NCBI GenBank assembly: GCA_027627705.1
Contig: CP091242.1
Coordinates: 1-64,000 of the forward strand
DNA: 64,000 bases
Direction: 5' to 3'
From: Hyphomonadaceae bacterium BL14
GTDB taxonomy: Bacteria > Pseudomonadota > Alphaproteobacteria > Caulobacterales > Maricaulaceae
Below the pieces are notes generated by a model that saw nothing but the letters and a program-made list of their open reading frames with translations, had not been told where the DNA came from and ran no database searches. Both the position numbers and the translations under genes were made by a program. Shown piece after piece: positions 51,022 through 60,145 of this stretch. The first letter of the stretch is position 1. Each line of letters starts with the position of its first letter.

Positions 51022-52611
51022 ATGCTCACGATCACAAATCTCGATTACCGCATCGGCGCGCGCTCTCTGTTCGAGAATGCGTCCGCGCAGATATCCAGCG
51101 GCTGGAAGGTCGGGCTTGTTGGCCGCAACGGTACGGGCAAGTCGACACTGCTCAAGCTGATCCGCGAGGAGATCGAGACCCCGTCTCCGGATTCCGCCAT
51201 CCGCCTCAACAAGGGCGCGCGCATGGGCTGGGTCGCGCAGGAGGTGGAGCCGTCCGACGACACGATCCTGGAGGTGGTTCTGGCCACCGATGCCGAACGT
51301 CACGCCCTGATGCAGGAATCCGAGACGGCCATGGACCCGGACCGGATCGGCGAGATCCATATGCGCCTCGCTGACATCGACGCCTGGTCCGCCGAGGCGC
51401 GCGCCGCGGACGTGCTCATGGGGTTGGGCTTTACCAATGCCGACCTCTACCGCCCGACTCGTGAGTTTTCCGGCGGCTGGCGTATGCGCGCCGCCATTGC
51501 GGGCGTGTTGTTCTCAGAGCCCGACCTGCTTCTGCTGGACGAGCCCACCAATTATCTCGATCTGGAGGGCGCGGCCTGGCTTGAGACCTATCTGAAGAAG
51601 TATCCCCACACGGTGCTCGTGGTCTCCCACGACCGGGAGATGCTCAATCGCTGCGTCACCCACACCATGGCGCTGGAGCACAAGCAGCTGTCGGTTTCGC
51701 CCGGCGGCTATGATGCCTGGTTGCGCCTGCGCGCCGCCAAAACAGCCTTGCTGGAGAGCCAGCGCGCCAAGCAGGATGCTGACCGCGCCCATCTGCAGGC
51801 CTTCATCGACCGCTTCCGGGCCAAGGCCTCCAAGGCCACCCAGGCCCAGTCGCGCGTGAAAATGCTGGAGAAGATGCAGGAGATCACCGTGCCGCTGGAA
51901 GAGCGCACGACGCCGTTCTCCTTCCCCACCTCCACTGACAAGCTGTCTCCGCCACTGCTGCAGCTGCGCGATGCGTCAGTGGGTTATGGCGAGGATGCGG
52001 TGATCCTGACAGGCATTGATCTGCGCCTGGACCCTGAGGACCGCATCGCCATTGTCGGTGCCAATGGCCAGGGCAAGACCACTCTGGTCAAATCCATCGC
52101 CAAGCGCCTGGAGCTCCTGTCGGGCGACCGGGTGGCACCGCGCTCGCTGCGCATCGGCTATTTCTCGCAAGACCAGATGGACGAGCTGCACCCGGGCGAA
52201 ACCGTGCTGGACCATGTGCGCGACGCCCTGCCCAAGGACACGCCGCCAGCCAAACAGCGCGCCGCCGCCGCCGCCATGGGCTTCTCACACGAGAAGGTGG
52301 AGACCAAAATCGAAAAGCTGTCAGGCGGTGAGAAGGTGCGGCTGCTGCTGGGCCTCATGGCGATGGAAAAGCCCCATATCCTGATCCTGGACGAGCCAAC
52401 CTCGCACCTGGACATCGACAGCCGCGAAGCGCTGATCTACGCCCTCAATGACTATAACGGTGCGGTGGTCCTGATTACCCACGATGTCTATCTGGCCGAA
52501 GGCACCGCCGATCAGCTCTGGCTGGTCAAGGACGGCAAGGCCTCGCGCTATGACGGCGATCTGAACGACTACCGCAAGCTGGTCTTACAGGCGGACCGGT
52601 CAGTCGGGTAG
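51022..52611 (+). CDS. ABC-F family ATPase
   Basis: A 529-residue soluble protein with two ABC cassettes and no membrane segments. Walker A sites are GRNGTGKST and GANGQGKTT, signatures FSGGWRMR and LSGGEKVRL, Walker B LLLLDEPTNYLDL and ILILDEPTSHLDI. The linker between is charged and helical (ABC-F tRNA-interaction arm). ABC-F proteins bind the ribosome E-site and regulate translation or protect from antibiotics; nothing here distinguishes a resistance type from a housekeeping one (Uup/YheS-like). Confidence 0.93.
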   Translation: MLTITNLDYRIGARSLFENASAQISSGWKVGLVGRNGTGKSTLLKLIREEIETPSPDSAIRLNKGARMGWVAQEVEPSDDTILEVVLATDAERHALMQESETAMDPDRIGEIHMRLADIDAWSAEARAADVLMGLGFTNADLYRPTREFSGGWRMRAAIAGVLFSEPDLLLLDEPTNYLDLEGAAWLETYLKKYPHTVLVVSHDREMLNRCVTHTMALEHKQLSVSPGGYDAWLRLRAAKTALLESQRAKQDADRAHLQAFIDRFRAKASKATQAQSRVKMLEKMQEITVPLEERTTPFSFPTSTDKLSPPLLQLRDASVGYGEDAVILTGIDLRLDPEDRIAIVGANGQGKTTLVKSIAKRLELLSGDRVAPRSLRIGYFSQDQMDELHPGETVLDHVRDALPKDTPPAKQRAAAAAMGFSHEKVETKIEKLSGGEKVRLLLGLMAMEKPHILILDEPTSHLDIDSREALIYALNDYNGAVVLITHDVYLAEGTADQLWLVKDGKASRYDGDLNDYRKLVLQADRSVG

Positions 52612-52620
52612 GGAGGTGCC

Positions 52621-52758
52621 TCAGGACGGGACCGGCCCGCCGGAGCGGCCGCGGCGTTCTCGCCAGTCGCGCAGCAGGGCGCTGGTGCCGTCGATGAGGC
52701 CCCAGCCGCCGAACAGCGCCATGGCGAGCTTCATGTACTGGTTGGCCGTCTGCCCGGA
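52621..52758 (-). pseudogene. Possible C-terminal fragment of a membrane-associated protein
   Basis: The minus strand reads QTANQYMKLAMALFGGWGLI then DGTSALLRDWRERRGR and a stop at 52621-52623, a protein-like ending with no good start or upstream continuation. A separate plus-strand remnant abuts it at about 52755, so this spacer appears to join pieces of two decayed genes. A short intact ORF starting at the internal ATG cannot be excluded. Confidence 0.3.
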
Positions 52759-52900
52759 TGAAAGCTATGTACGCGTCGCCTCCGCGCTGGACTATCTGGG
52801 CGCCGCCCCGGTGCGCGGTGCCAGCTATGGTGGCTCAGGCGAGCGCATGACGGTCAGCCTGCAGGTGCGCAGCCATCCCCAGGCCCAGCGGCAGCAATAG
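52755..52900 (+). pseudogene. C-terminal remnant of an Anbu-linked transglutaminase-like protein
   Basis: The plus frame reads CPDESYVRVASALDYLGAAP then VRGASYGGSGERMTVSLQVR and ends HPQAQRQQ-stop. The DYLGAAPVRG...G...MTVSLQV pattern is the usual C-terminal strand block of the transglutaminase-like proteins encoded next to Anbu peptidases. The catalytic domain is missing upstream. It lies 74 bp before the Anbu gene, the expected position of that partner. Confidence 0.5.
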
Positions 52901-52974
52901 GCCGCGCATGCCGGTATGGAATCGGCTATCACTCCGCCTGCGGGGGCTGAACTGCGCGTTGGAGCGCTGCATTC

Positions 52975-53715
52975 ATGACGTATTGCGTTGGCATGTTGCT
53001 GGAAGACGGTCTGGCGATGATCGCAGATACCCGAACCAATGCGGGCGTCGACAACATCGCGATCTACAAAAAGCTGTTTGTCACTGAAGTGCCGGGCGAG
53101 CGCGTCATCGCCATAGCGACAGCGGGCAATCTCTCGGTAACCCAAACCGCGCTCAACCGCCTGAAAGACGGGATCAAGCTGCCTGATTCCGACGGGCCTG
53201 AAACCCTGCTCACTGCGCCGACCTTGTTCCGGGCGGTCCAGCTGGTGGGGCACGCCATCAAGACCGTGCGAATTGATTTCGAGGCCGGGCTGGAGGCCGA
53301 GAGCGTCTCCATGGGTGCCACTGTGCTGCTGGGCGGTCAGATCAGAGGCGGCGCGCTGGGCCTCTATCTGATTTACGCCGAAGGCAATGCGATCCAGTGC
53401 GGGCCGGATACGCCCTATCTGCAGGTTGGCGAGCTGAAGTACGGAAAGCCCATTCTGGACAGGGCGTTGAGAACCGACACGCCTCTGGTTGAAGCGATCA
53501 AGCTGGGTCTGATCTCGTTTGATTCCACCCTGCGCTCCAATCTCGGTTTCGGCCTGCCGTTTGACATGATCACCATCCGCCCGGACGCCCTGAAAGGCGC
53601 GCAGCGCCGCATCGAGACCGATGATCCCTATTTCCGCGACCTGGGCGCGCAATGGTCCGAAGCCATCGCCAAAGCCCATCGTTCCATGCCGCCGCCGCCC
53701 TGGGACATCGCCTGA
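52975..53715 (+). CDS. Anbu-type bacterial proteasome-like peptidase
   Basis: A 246-residue Ntn-hydrolase of the Anbu family: MTYCVGMLLEDGLAMIADTRTNAGVD, with Thr2 as the expected N-terminal nucleophile after Met removal. Further family blocks are KKLFVTEVPGERVIAIATAGNL, ESVSMGATVLLGGQI, YLQVGELKYGKPILDRAL and LRSNLGFGLPFDMITI. Anbu assembles into helical/open-ring oligomers. Its normal operon partners (ATP-grasp, alpha-E and transglutaminase proteins) are absent here except for a probable transglutaminase stub. Confidence 0.92.
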   Translation: MTYCVGMLLEDGLAMIADTRTNAGVDNIAIYKKLFVTEVPGERVIAIATAGNLSVTQTALNRLKDGIKLPDSDGPETLLTAPTLFRAVQLVGHAIKTVRIDFEAGLEAESVSMGATVLLGGQIRGGALGLYLIYAEGNAIQCGPDTPYLQVGELKYGKPILDRALRTDTPLVEAIKLGLISFDSTLRSNLGFGLPFDMITIRPDALKGAQRRIETDDPYFRDLGAQWSEAIAKAHRSMPPPPWDIA

Positions 53716-53730
53716 AGGCGTCCTTGGCGC

Positions 53731-54675
53731 TTAATCCGGCGGCGCCCCCCGCCAGACGGTCCGCAGGCCCAGATGTTCCGTCGAAAAGGTTTCATCGCCG
53801 GGCTGCCGGGCCGCAGGGCGATAGCGATGGCAGTATGTGTCAGAACACAGGAATGACCCGCCCTTGATCACGCGGAAACCCGGGCGCTGCCATGTGCTGG
53901 TGGTCCATTCCCAGACATTGCCCGCCATGTCGTACAGGCCGAAATCATTAGGCGGATAGCAGCCCACAGGCGACAGTCCTGCGAACCCGTCTGCGCCATT
54001 GTCTTCGAACGGAAACGCGCCCTGCCAGTGATTCGCGCGGAAGTCTCCGCCCGGGCGCGACTCGTCGCCCCAGGCATAGACTGCGCCCTCCAGCCCACCG
54101 CGAGCCGCGCGTTCCCATTCGGCCTCTTCAGGCAAGTCGTGCCCGCGCCAGCGCGCATAGGCCAGTGCGTCTTCATAGGCGATCTGCACCACCGGAAAGG
54201 CGCTGCGACCCTCAATCGAGCTTCCCGGGCCGGTAGGCTGGCGCCAGTTGGCTTCGGGCTCATACCGCCACCAGGCGCGGATATCGGACCAGTCGCGCAC
54301 CTGCACACCGGGTCCGAACACTGCGCCGCCACCTGTATCCGGACCGTCGCGCTCGGCGATCGTGACATATCCGGTCGCCTCCGCAAACGCCGCGAACTCG
54401 CCATTGGTCACGGCATGCGTGCTGATCCAGAACCCGTCCACGGCGACCGTGCGCACCGGGCGCTCCTCGGGGTAAAAGTCCGGCGAGCCGAGCGCCACCT
54501 CGCCCGGCGCGATCCAGACCATGCCGGCTTGCGGCGTGCCAGGGTCAGGCCTCGCGATCTCGATGCAGGCGTCAGGGGTCACGGCCCGCGGCGGGCCGCA
54601 TGCGGCCAGCGCGATGGCCATTGCGGCCAACCCGGCGCCCTTGCACAGGCGCGCGTGTGCCTGGCCCCGCTGCAT
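53731..54675 (-). CDS. Formylglycine-generating enzyme (sulfatase activator), lipoprotein
   Basis: Start 54675 is set by AAGGAGG; the longer frame to 54852 is antisense to real coding sequence. 314 residues with a lipoprotein signal (LAAMAIALAAC). SUMF1-domain blocks: MVWIAPGEVALGSPDFYPEE, GFWISTHAVTNGEFAAFAEATG, GHDLPEEAEWERAARGG and GNVWEWTTSTW. The active-site pair is present: GGSFLCSDTYCHRYRPAAR with Cys277 and Cys282, as in true copper-dependent FGE. It converts the sulfatase Cys to formylglycine. Last gene of the TetR/GST operon divergent from two Cys-type sulfatases. Confidence 0.92.
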   Translation of the reverse strand: MQRGQAHARLCKGAGLAAMAIALAACGPPRAVTPDACIEIARPDPGTPQAGMVWIAPGEVALGSPDFYPEERPVRTVAVDGFWISTHAVTNGEFAAFAEATGYVTIAERDGPDTGGGAVFGPGVQVRDWSDIRAWWRYEPEANWRQPTGPGSSIEGRSAFPVVQIAYEDALAYARWRGHDLPEEAEWERAARGGLEGAVYAWGDESRPGGDFRANHWQGAFPFEDNGADGFAGLSPVGCYPPNDFGLYDMAGNVWEWTTSTWQRPGFRVIKGGSFLCSDTYCHRYRPAARQPGDETFSTEHLGLRTVWRGAPPD

Positions 54676-54679
54676 ATGA

Positions 54680-55954
54680 TCAGCCTCCTTTGGCCGCGTC
54701 GTGCGCCGCCTGAAGGTCCGCCTCCACGGCCCAGAGCCGGTCCTGGCCCCAATGGGCAGGCCGGTCGTTGACCTGGAAAACCGGAACGCCCCAGACCCCC
54801 AGCTTGAGCATGGCCTCGCGATTGGATTCGGCCTGCGCGCGCCATGTATCATCGCTGAGCCCGGCGCGTATATCAGCGGACGTCAGCCCGGCTTGCGCCC
54901 CCAGATAATCAAGTCCGCGTGCGCTTCCGGCGTCGATGCCGTCGGCAAACACGCCCTTGAGGAAAGCGCGCGCGAAGTCCGGCCCGCGCCCAAGCGTCAT
55001 GGCATGAAACAGCACCGCCAGCCCCCGTTCGGCCGGCCGCCCTACCGGATCGGCGATGCGCCCGAAAGGCAGGCCCAGGCGCTCGGCTTCGCGCTTCGTA
55101 TCGCGCACGATATACAGACGCTTGGCGCGCGGTACGGGCAGGCCGCGCATGACCATGGGTAGCACCGGACGCAGGCGCAGGTCGGCCTTGTAGGTTTTCG
55201 CCAGCGCCATCAGCCGGTCCATGGCGAGCCAGGTATAGGGGCTGCGCAGCGATACGAATGCGTCCAGGCGCGGGCGGCTCCCGGCGGCGGTTATGTCCGA
55301 TGCCGCAGCCTCGCGGACATCCAGCCGCGCGGTGAAGGGTGCCGGCTCGCGGCCGGTTATGGTTCCCAGCCGGGTCTCCAGAAAGCCCAGCCGATCGAGC
55401 CCCCAATACCACTCCCCTTCGAAATGGAAGGTGGCACCGAGATAGTGGCCGAGGCGTGCGCGCCGGGCCGTGCCGGACTCCAGTGCCGCCTGCGCATCGC
55501 CTGACGGGCCGGGCGCAATGCTCTGGCCCGCTTCAATGGCGGCTGATGCGGCGGCGAACCGATAGGGATCATCAATCCCGGCAAGCGCAGCCTCTGCGGC
55601 CCGGACCTCGTCCGGCGTGAGCGCTCTCGCGCGCGCCGCCGCGAGGCCCAGTCCTGTGGCCAGGGTCCGGGCGTCGCGCAGGGACCACGCTTGCAGGCGT
55701 TCGCGGTCGGGGGCTGCCGCTGCGTCGGGCGGTTGAACCAGATGCGGGCGTACGGTCACGCCGTAGCAATCGGCCAGATGGCCCAGCGCGCGCGCCGCCA
55801 ACCATGAGTAAGGGTCATCGCATTGATGGAAATACTCCACCACAGGTCTGGCCCCGGACAGGTGCCGGCGCAAGCCGGCCAGGCCGCGTTGCGCCGCACG
55901 CAGCCGGCGGCTGGCGATCAGGGCCGGAATGATGCTGCGCGCAGAGGGCTTCAT
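54680..55954 (-). CDS. DsbA-family protein with two HCCA-isomerase-like domains
   Basis: A 424-residue protein made of two thioredoxin-fold DSBA modules as in 2-hydroxychromene-2-carboxylate isomerases: [21 protein letters not shown] (about 37-57) and [21 protein letters not shown] (about 230-250), each followed by a helical insertion; the second ends [23 protein letters not shown]. The CxxC redox pair is absent, favouring GSH-dependent isomerase or binding activity. Overlaps the upstream GST stop (ATGA) and is 4 bp from the FGE gene. Confidence 0.88.
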   Translation of the reverse strand: MKPSARSIIPALIASRRLRAAQRGLAGLRRHLSGARPVVEYFHQCDDPYSWLAARALGHLADCYGVTVRPHLVQPPDAAAAPDRERLQAWSLRDARTLATGLGLAAARARALTPDEVRAAEAALAGIDDPYRFAAASAAIEAGQSIAPGPSGDAQAALESGTARRARLGHYLGATFHFEGEWYWGLDRLGFLETRLGTITGREPAPFTARLDVREAAASDITAAGSRPRLDAFVSLRSPYTWLAMDRLMALAKTYKADLRLRPVLPMVMRGLPVPRAKRLYIVRDTKREAERLGLPFGRIADPVGRPAERGLAVLFHAMTLGRGPDFARAFLKGVFADGIDAGSARGLDYLGAQAGLTSADIRAGLSDDTWRAQAESNREAMLKLGVWGVPVFQVNDRPAHWGQDRLWAVEADLQAAHDAAKGG

Positions 55955-56610
55955 GTCACAAGCTTGCGGCCGGCGCTGGCGAGTTTTGTCATATCCGGCA
56001 AGGGCGGGATGCCGAGGCCCTTCAGCACCGCCGGGCGCTGCTCCAGACGCGTCTTCCAGTCATTCAGTGCGTCCAGCCGGTCAAGCGGGACGCCGGCCCA
56101 AAAGTGCGCGAACACCCAGGGAAAGCAAGCAATGTCGGCGATCGAATACTCATCCCCCGCCAGGTAAGGCGTCCGGGTCAGGCGCGCGTCCATCACCTCG
56201 TAAAGCCGGCGTGTCTCGCCCTGATAGCGCTGGATCGCCAACTCGATCTTTTCGGGCAGGTAGCGGAAGAACACATTGGCCTGGCCCTGCATCGGCCCCA
56301 GCCCGCCCACCTGCCAGAACAGCCACTGGATGGCGCGCCAGCGCCCGTCTTCATCAGAGGCGATCAGCCGGCCGGTCTTCTCGGCGAGATAGAGCAGGAT
56401 TGCCCCGGACTCAAACACCGTCCGGCCGCCTGCGTCGTGGTCGATGATGGCCGGAATGCGCCCGTTGGGATTGATCTTCAGATAGTCAGCCGCTTTCTGG
56501 TCGCCCGCCTGAAGGTCCAGCACATGGACGATGTAGGGCAGGCCAAGCTCTTCCAACGCAATGGAGATTTTCCAGCCATTGGGGGTCGGGGCGGTGTAGA
56601 GATCAATCAT
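55951..56610 (-). CDS. Glutathione S-transferase (YfcG/Ure2-like)
   Basis: Start 56610 gives 219 residues: N-terminal thioredoxin domain [20 protein letters not shown] with [26 protein letters not shown] (glutathione-binding ES motif), then the helical domain [23 protein letters not shown], typical of YfcG-like disulfide-bond reductases. Cytoplasmic, glutathione-dependent. 4 bp after the upstream GST gene and overlapping the HCCA-isomerase-like gene. Confidence 0.92.
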   Translation of the reverse strand: MIDLYTAPTPNGWKISIALEELGLPYIVHVLDLQAGDQKAADYLKINPNGRIPAIIDHDAGGRTVFESGAILLYLAEKTGRLIASDEDGRWRAIQWLFWQVGGLGPMQGQANVFFRYLPEKIELAIQRYQGETRRLYEVMDARLTRTPYLAGDEYSIADIACFPWVFAHFWAGVPLDRLDALNDWKTRLEQRPAVLKGLGIPPLPDMTKLASAGRKLVT

Positions 56611-56614
56611 GGTC

Positions 56615-57649
56615 TCAGTCCTCATATGCGGTGAGCAGGCCGCGATCCGACAAAGCCTGGCGGGCGGCACCCCGGTCTGCGGGGGCCATGGCGGCGAGCT
56701 CGGCAATCAAGGCCTGCCGGCTTTGCTCGGCCCCCTTGCGCGTGAGCATGCGCACCTCCTGATCAAGGGCGGTGAACACCACCCATTTCTCGCCCGCCTG
56801 CACCGCCTTGCGGTTGGCGGGGAGGAAATGACAATACCCATCCTGCATCAGAGCAAATAGCGGCTCCAAAGTGGCGGGAATGGCGTCATTGGCCAGCCAG
56901 TCTTCGTCACCGCATTGGCGATCCCAGCTGGTCTCGCTCCAGGTCAGCAGGCCCGGAGCGTGGCTGGCGACGAAGTCCCGGGCCAGGCTGTCGGTAGCGA
57001 AATGGGCTTTCATGGCACCCAGCAGGCTCAGATCGGCCAGGCTCAGCCGTGCGCCGAACAAAGCCGGCATCTGCCTAAAATGGGTCTCCAGAGCGGTGAC
57101 GAAGCGGGCGAACTCGCCGCGGATCGCGTCCTGATGCTCGGCACCGGCCGCCATCACGCCCATGGCCTTGCGCCCCCAGGGGAGCACCATTCCGGCGACT
57201 GCGTCGACCATGGCCTGCTCCTCGGCGTTCGGGCTCCGGTCTTTGGGCGCCCCGGCCAGATCATGGCTGATCATGCCGGCGGCTTCGTGCGCGGCACCGT
57301 CGTCAATCCAGCGCAGGTGCAAGGCGGCGCGTACGAACCATTCGTCAATCCAGTCGTCCAGCACCCGGCAAAGAATGCGCTGGACCGGGCTGCGCGGGAT
57401 CACGGTCTGGCCGGGAAAGCGCATGTCCAGAAGCTGGGTGATGTAGGTGGAATCGTGGATGACCCAGCCTTCAGGCGTCTCCACCACCGGCATGAGATGC
57501 GTGCCGGCGCGTGCTTCCAGACGGTCGCGCACGTCGGGCGATTTCTGCAGCGCCTGATGCGGCACACGCATGTAGCGCATCGCCGCCTCCACCATGCGTG
57601 TGTAGTAGGACGGATCGCAGCCGTAGATCATGTAGGTGCCAGGCAGCAT
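56615..57649 (-). CDS. Glutathione S-transferase family protein, long form
   Basis: A 344-residue protein with an N-terminal GST-like thioredoxin domain ([40 protein letters not shown]) followed by an extended helical domain ([35 protein letters not shown]). The C-terminal 90 residues are additional. GST_N_3-type; substrate unknown. 23 bp after the TetR gene. Confidence 0.85.
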   Translation of the reverse strand: MLPGTYMIYGCDPSYYTRMVEAAMRYMRVPHQALQKSPDVRDRLEARAGTHLMPVVETPEGWVIHDSTYITQLLDMRFPGQTVIPRSPVQRILCRVLDDWIDEWFVRAALHLRWIDDGAAHEAAGMISHDLAGAPKDRSPNAEEQAMVDAVAGMVLPWGRKAMGVMAAGAEHQDAIRGEFARFVTALETHFRQMPALFGARLSLADLSLLGAMKAHFATDSLARDFVASHAPGLLTWSETSWDRQCGDEDWLANDAIPATLEPLFALMQDGYCHFLPANRKAVQAGEKWVVFTALDQEVRMLTRKGAEQSRQALIAELAAMAPADRGAARQALSDRGLLTAYED

Positions 57650-57672
57650 GGGAGGCCTCTTGTTTCTATGCT

Positions 57673-58350
57673 TCAGCTTTGGCGGAGCACGCCATGCTTG
57701 AGGATCGTAATCAGCGTGTCGGCATAAGCGTCGGCGATATCGGGATCGGCCATATCCATGCCTGCCAGCGCACGCGAGTTGGCGCTTTGGGCGAACGGGC
57801 CGAGTGCGGCGTTGGTCGACAGGATGAAGGCAAAATGGGGGTCTATGCCCGCAGCCCGCCTTTCCCCGGTCAGCTGGTGAAACGGTTCCAGTGCGAAAGC
57901 GTAGGCCGGGCGCAGGTGCTTTTCGACCATCCAGTCATAGCGCGGACCGCCGGCGATCCCCGCCTGCATTACGAAACCGGCCAGATGCGGTATCCGCGCC
58001 GCTGTCCGCACGGTGGCGCGCACCTGGGCGTCAAGCCGGGCAACGGCGTCGTTCAGGTCCACGGCACCGAGCGCTTCTGCCATGGCGGCTTGCACCTGGC
58101 CGAACAGAAAGTCTGCCGCAGCCTCCCATAGCGCATCCTTGCTGCCGAAATAATGCCGGATCAGGCCGTGGGCGAGCGCGGCCTCGTCGGCAATGGCGCG
58201 CAGGGAGGCACCGTCAAAGCCAGCCCGTGCAAAGTGCGCCGAGGCGACCTCCAGCAACGCCCGGCGCTGATTTTCTCCGTCCGTATCCAGCTTCGCCGGG
58301 CGTCCCGGGCGGCGGGCCGGCTCCTGGCTTGATGCGGGCATAGCCGACAT
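57673..58350 (-). CDS. TetR-family transcriptional regulator
   Basis: Start 58350 (225 residues) is preferred on spacing to GGAAC; 58383 and 58341 are alternatives. The HTH is at about 30-75 (LLEVASAHFARAGFDGASLR, AIADEAALAHGLIRHYFGSK, DALWEAAADF). First gene of a five-gene minus-strand operon. A perfect palindrome at 58391-58408 lies between it and the divergent sulfatase gene; it likely represses both directions. Confidence 0.9.
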   Translation of the reverse strand: MSAMPASSQEPARRPGRPAKLDTDGENQRRALLEVASAHFARAGFDGASLRAIADEAALAHGLIRHYFGSKDALWEAAADFLFGQVQAAMAEALGAVDLNDAVARLDAQVRATVRTAARIPHLAGFVMQAGIAGGPRYDWMVEKHLRPAYAFALEPFHQLTGERRAAGIDPHFAFILSTNAALGPFAQSANSRALAGMDMADPDIADAYADTLITILKHGVLRQS

Positions 58351-58390
58351 GGGGCGTTCCGATTTCTGGCTGGACACGGGCATTCTTTTA

Positions 58391-58408
58391 ATTATACAGT
58401 CGTATAAT
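58391..58408. promoter_or_regulatory. Perfect palindrome between TetR operon and sulfatase genes, candidate operator
   Basis: ATTATAC-AGTC-GTATAAT is an exact inverted repeat with a 4-bp centre, in an AT-rich patch of otherwise GC-rich sequence. It is 41 bp from the TetR start (or 8 bp from the alternative start at 58383) and 76 bp from the sulfatase start. Confidence 0.7.
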
Positions 58409-58483
58409 AACAAGTCCGCCGGCCCTGACAAGCCCGCCGGGGCACGATCAGGCAAAAGCGTGGATAGACGGGGAGGGACAGGC

Positions 58484-60145
58484 ATGCGGATCGGACCGTT
58501 CGGACCGGTAATTCTTTCAGTTTTCATGGTGCTGGCGGCGACCTTTGTGGTCGGGTGGCTGGCGTTTGACCGTTATGGCGACCGCATTCCCGGCCTTGTT
58601 CAGGACTGGCAGGATCCCATCGGGCCGTACCGGGAGATGGTCTGGGAGGCTGGGCCGGAGACCGGCATTGATCGCGGGGGCAGGCCGAACATCATCCTTA
58701 TCGTGGCTGATGATCTGGGATGGAATGATATCACGCTGCATGGCGGCGTGGCGGGCGGCACTGTCCCCACCCCCAATATCGACCGGCTGGCGCGTGAAGG
58801 CGTCCAGCTCACCAATGCCTATGCGGCCAGCGGCACGTGCGCGCCCTCGCGCGCGGCGCTGATGACGGGCCGCTATCCCACACGTTTCGGCTTTGAATTC
58901 ACGCCCATGCCCGCAGCCATGCCGGTGATCATCGGGCGGGCGCAGCGGCGGCAACCGCAAGACCCGCCATTTGTATTCACAGGTTCGGGCGGTCCGGCGC
59001 TCGACTTCGCCGAAATGGGCCTGCCCACCAGTGAGGTAGCCTTGCCGTCATTGCTGGCGCAGGGGGGATATCATTCGGTTCTGCTCGGCAAGTGGCATCT
59101 GGGTGGCGCCAACGGATCCGACCCGATTTCCCATGGATTTGACGAGAGCCTGGAGTTGGCTGGCCTGTTGTATGCGCCCGCCGGCGACGAGCGGGTTGTC
59201 GAGGCGCGCCAGGCGTTTGACCCGATCGACACGGTGTATTGGGCCGCTGGCCGGGCCGCCGTGAGGGAGGGGACAGGGCCGCGCTTTGAGCCCGATATCT
59301 ACCTCACTGACTATTTCACCCGCGAGGCGGTGAGAGTCATCGAAACCAACCGAAACCGCCCGTTTTTCCTGTACCTGGCCCATTGGGCACCCCACTCGCC
59401 TCTGCAGGCGTCGGTGGAGGATTACGAGGCTCTGGCACATGTCGAAGACCACGCGCTACGTGTATACGGGGCCATGATACGTGCACTTGACCGCAGCGTT
59501 GGCGCCGTTCTGGACGCGGTTGATTCTGAAGGCCTGGCCGGCGAAACGATCATCATCTTCACCTCCGACAATGGCGGTGCCCACTATATCGGTTTGCCTG
59601 ATATCAACCGGCCCTATCGCGGCTGGAAGGCGACGTTTTTTGACGGCGGGGTGCGGGTGCCGACATTCGTGCGTTGGCCGGGCGTGATCGAGCCGGGTGG
59701 CGAGATCGCGGGTCTGACGCAACATGTCGATCTGCTGCCGACACTGGCTTCTGTCGCCGGGGTGCGCATCCCGCAGGACCGGGTGATCGACGGGCGCGAT
59801 CTGACACCCTTCCTGACCGGAACGGCGCAGGGCTCGCCCCACGACACGGCGTTCTGGCGCAGCGGTCACTACCGCGCGGTCATTCACCAGGGCTGGAAGC
59901 TCCAGATTGCGGATCGCCCCGATCAGGTCTGGCTGTTCGATCTGGAGCGCGATCCGGGCGAGCAGGACAATCTGGCGGAGCGCGAGCCCGAACGCGCCGC
60001 CATGCTGCGCGCGATGCTGGAAGCGCATGGGGCAGAGCTGGCCGAGCCGCTCTGGCCCTCCATCGTGGAAATGCCGGTCAATATTGACAGGCCGCTCGGA
60101 CGGCCGCGCCAGGAGGAGGACGAGCATGTCTACTGGCCCAACTGA
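58484..60145 (+). CDS. Exported or membrane-anchored Cys-type sulfatase 1
   Basis: Start 58484 follows GGGGAGGGA; 553 residues with an N-terminal signal anchor (VILSVFMVLAATFVVGWLAF). Sulfatase motifs: NIILIVADDLGWND (metal Asp pair), the FGly site GTCAPSRAALMTGRYPTRFG, LLGKWHLGG, HWAPHSPLQA and FTSDNGGAHY. The Cys of CAPSR is the residue matured by FGE, which is encoded in the divergent operon. Overlaps the second sulfatase gene. Substrate unknown; alkyl or aryl sulfates and sulfated glycans are possible. Confidence 0.93.
   Translation: MRIGPFGPVILSVFMVLAATFVVGWLAFDRYGDRIPGLVQDWQDPIGPYREMVWEAGPETGIDRGGRPNIILIVADDLGWNDITLHGGVAGGTVPTPNIDRLAREGVQLTNAYAASGTCAPSRAALMTGRYPTRFGFEFTPMPAAMPVIIGRAQRRQPQDPPFVFTGSGGPALDFAEMGLPTSEVALPSLLAQGGYHSVLLGKWHLGGANGSDPISHGFDESLELAGLLYAPAGDERVVEARQAFDPIDTVYWAAGRAAVREGTGPRFEPDIYLTDYFTREAVRVIETNRNRPFFLYLAHWAPHSPLQASVEDYEALAHVEDHALRVYGAMIRALDRSVGAVLDAVDSEGLAGETIIIFTSDNGGAHYIGLPDINRPYRGWKATFFDGGVRVPTFVRWPGVIEPGGEIAGLTQHVDLLPTLASVAGVRIPQDRVIDGRDLTPFLTGTAQGSPHDTAFWRSGHYRAVIHQGWKLQIADRPDQVWLFDLERDPGEQDNLAEREPERAAMLRAMLEAHGAELAEPLWPSIVEMPVNIDRPLGRPRQEEDEHVYWPN

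Noticed and set aside
52616..52754. Upstream half of the 94-codon plus-strand ORF before Anbu
   Set aside because: The first part is Arg/Pro/Ser-rich and antisense to a better minus-strand reading; only the C-terminal portion resembles a real protein end.
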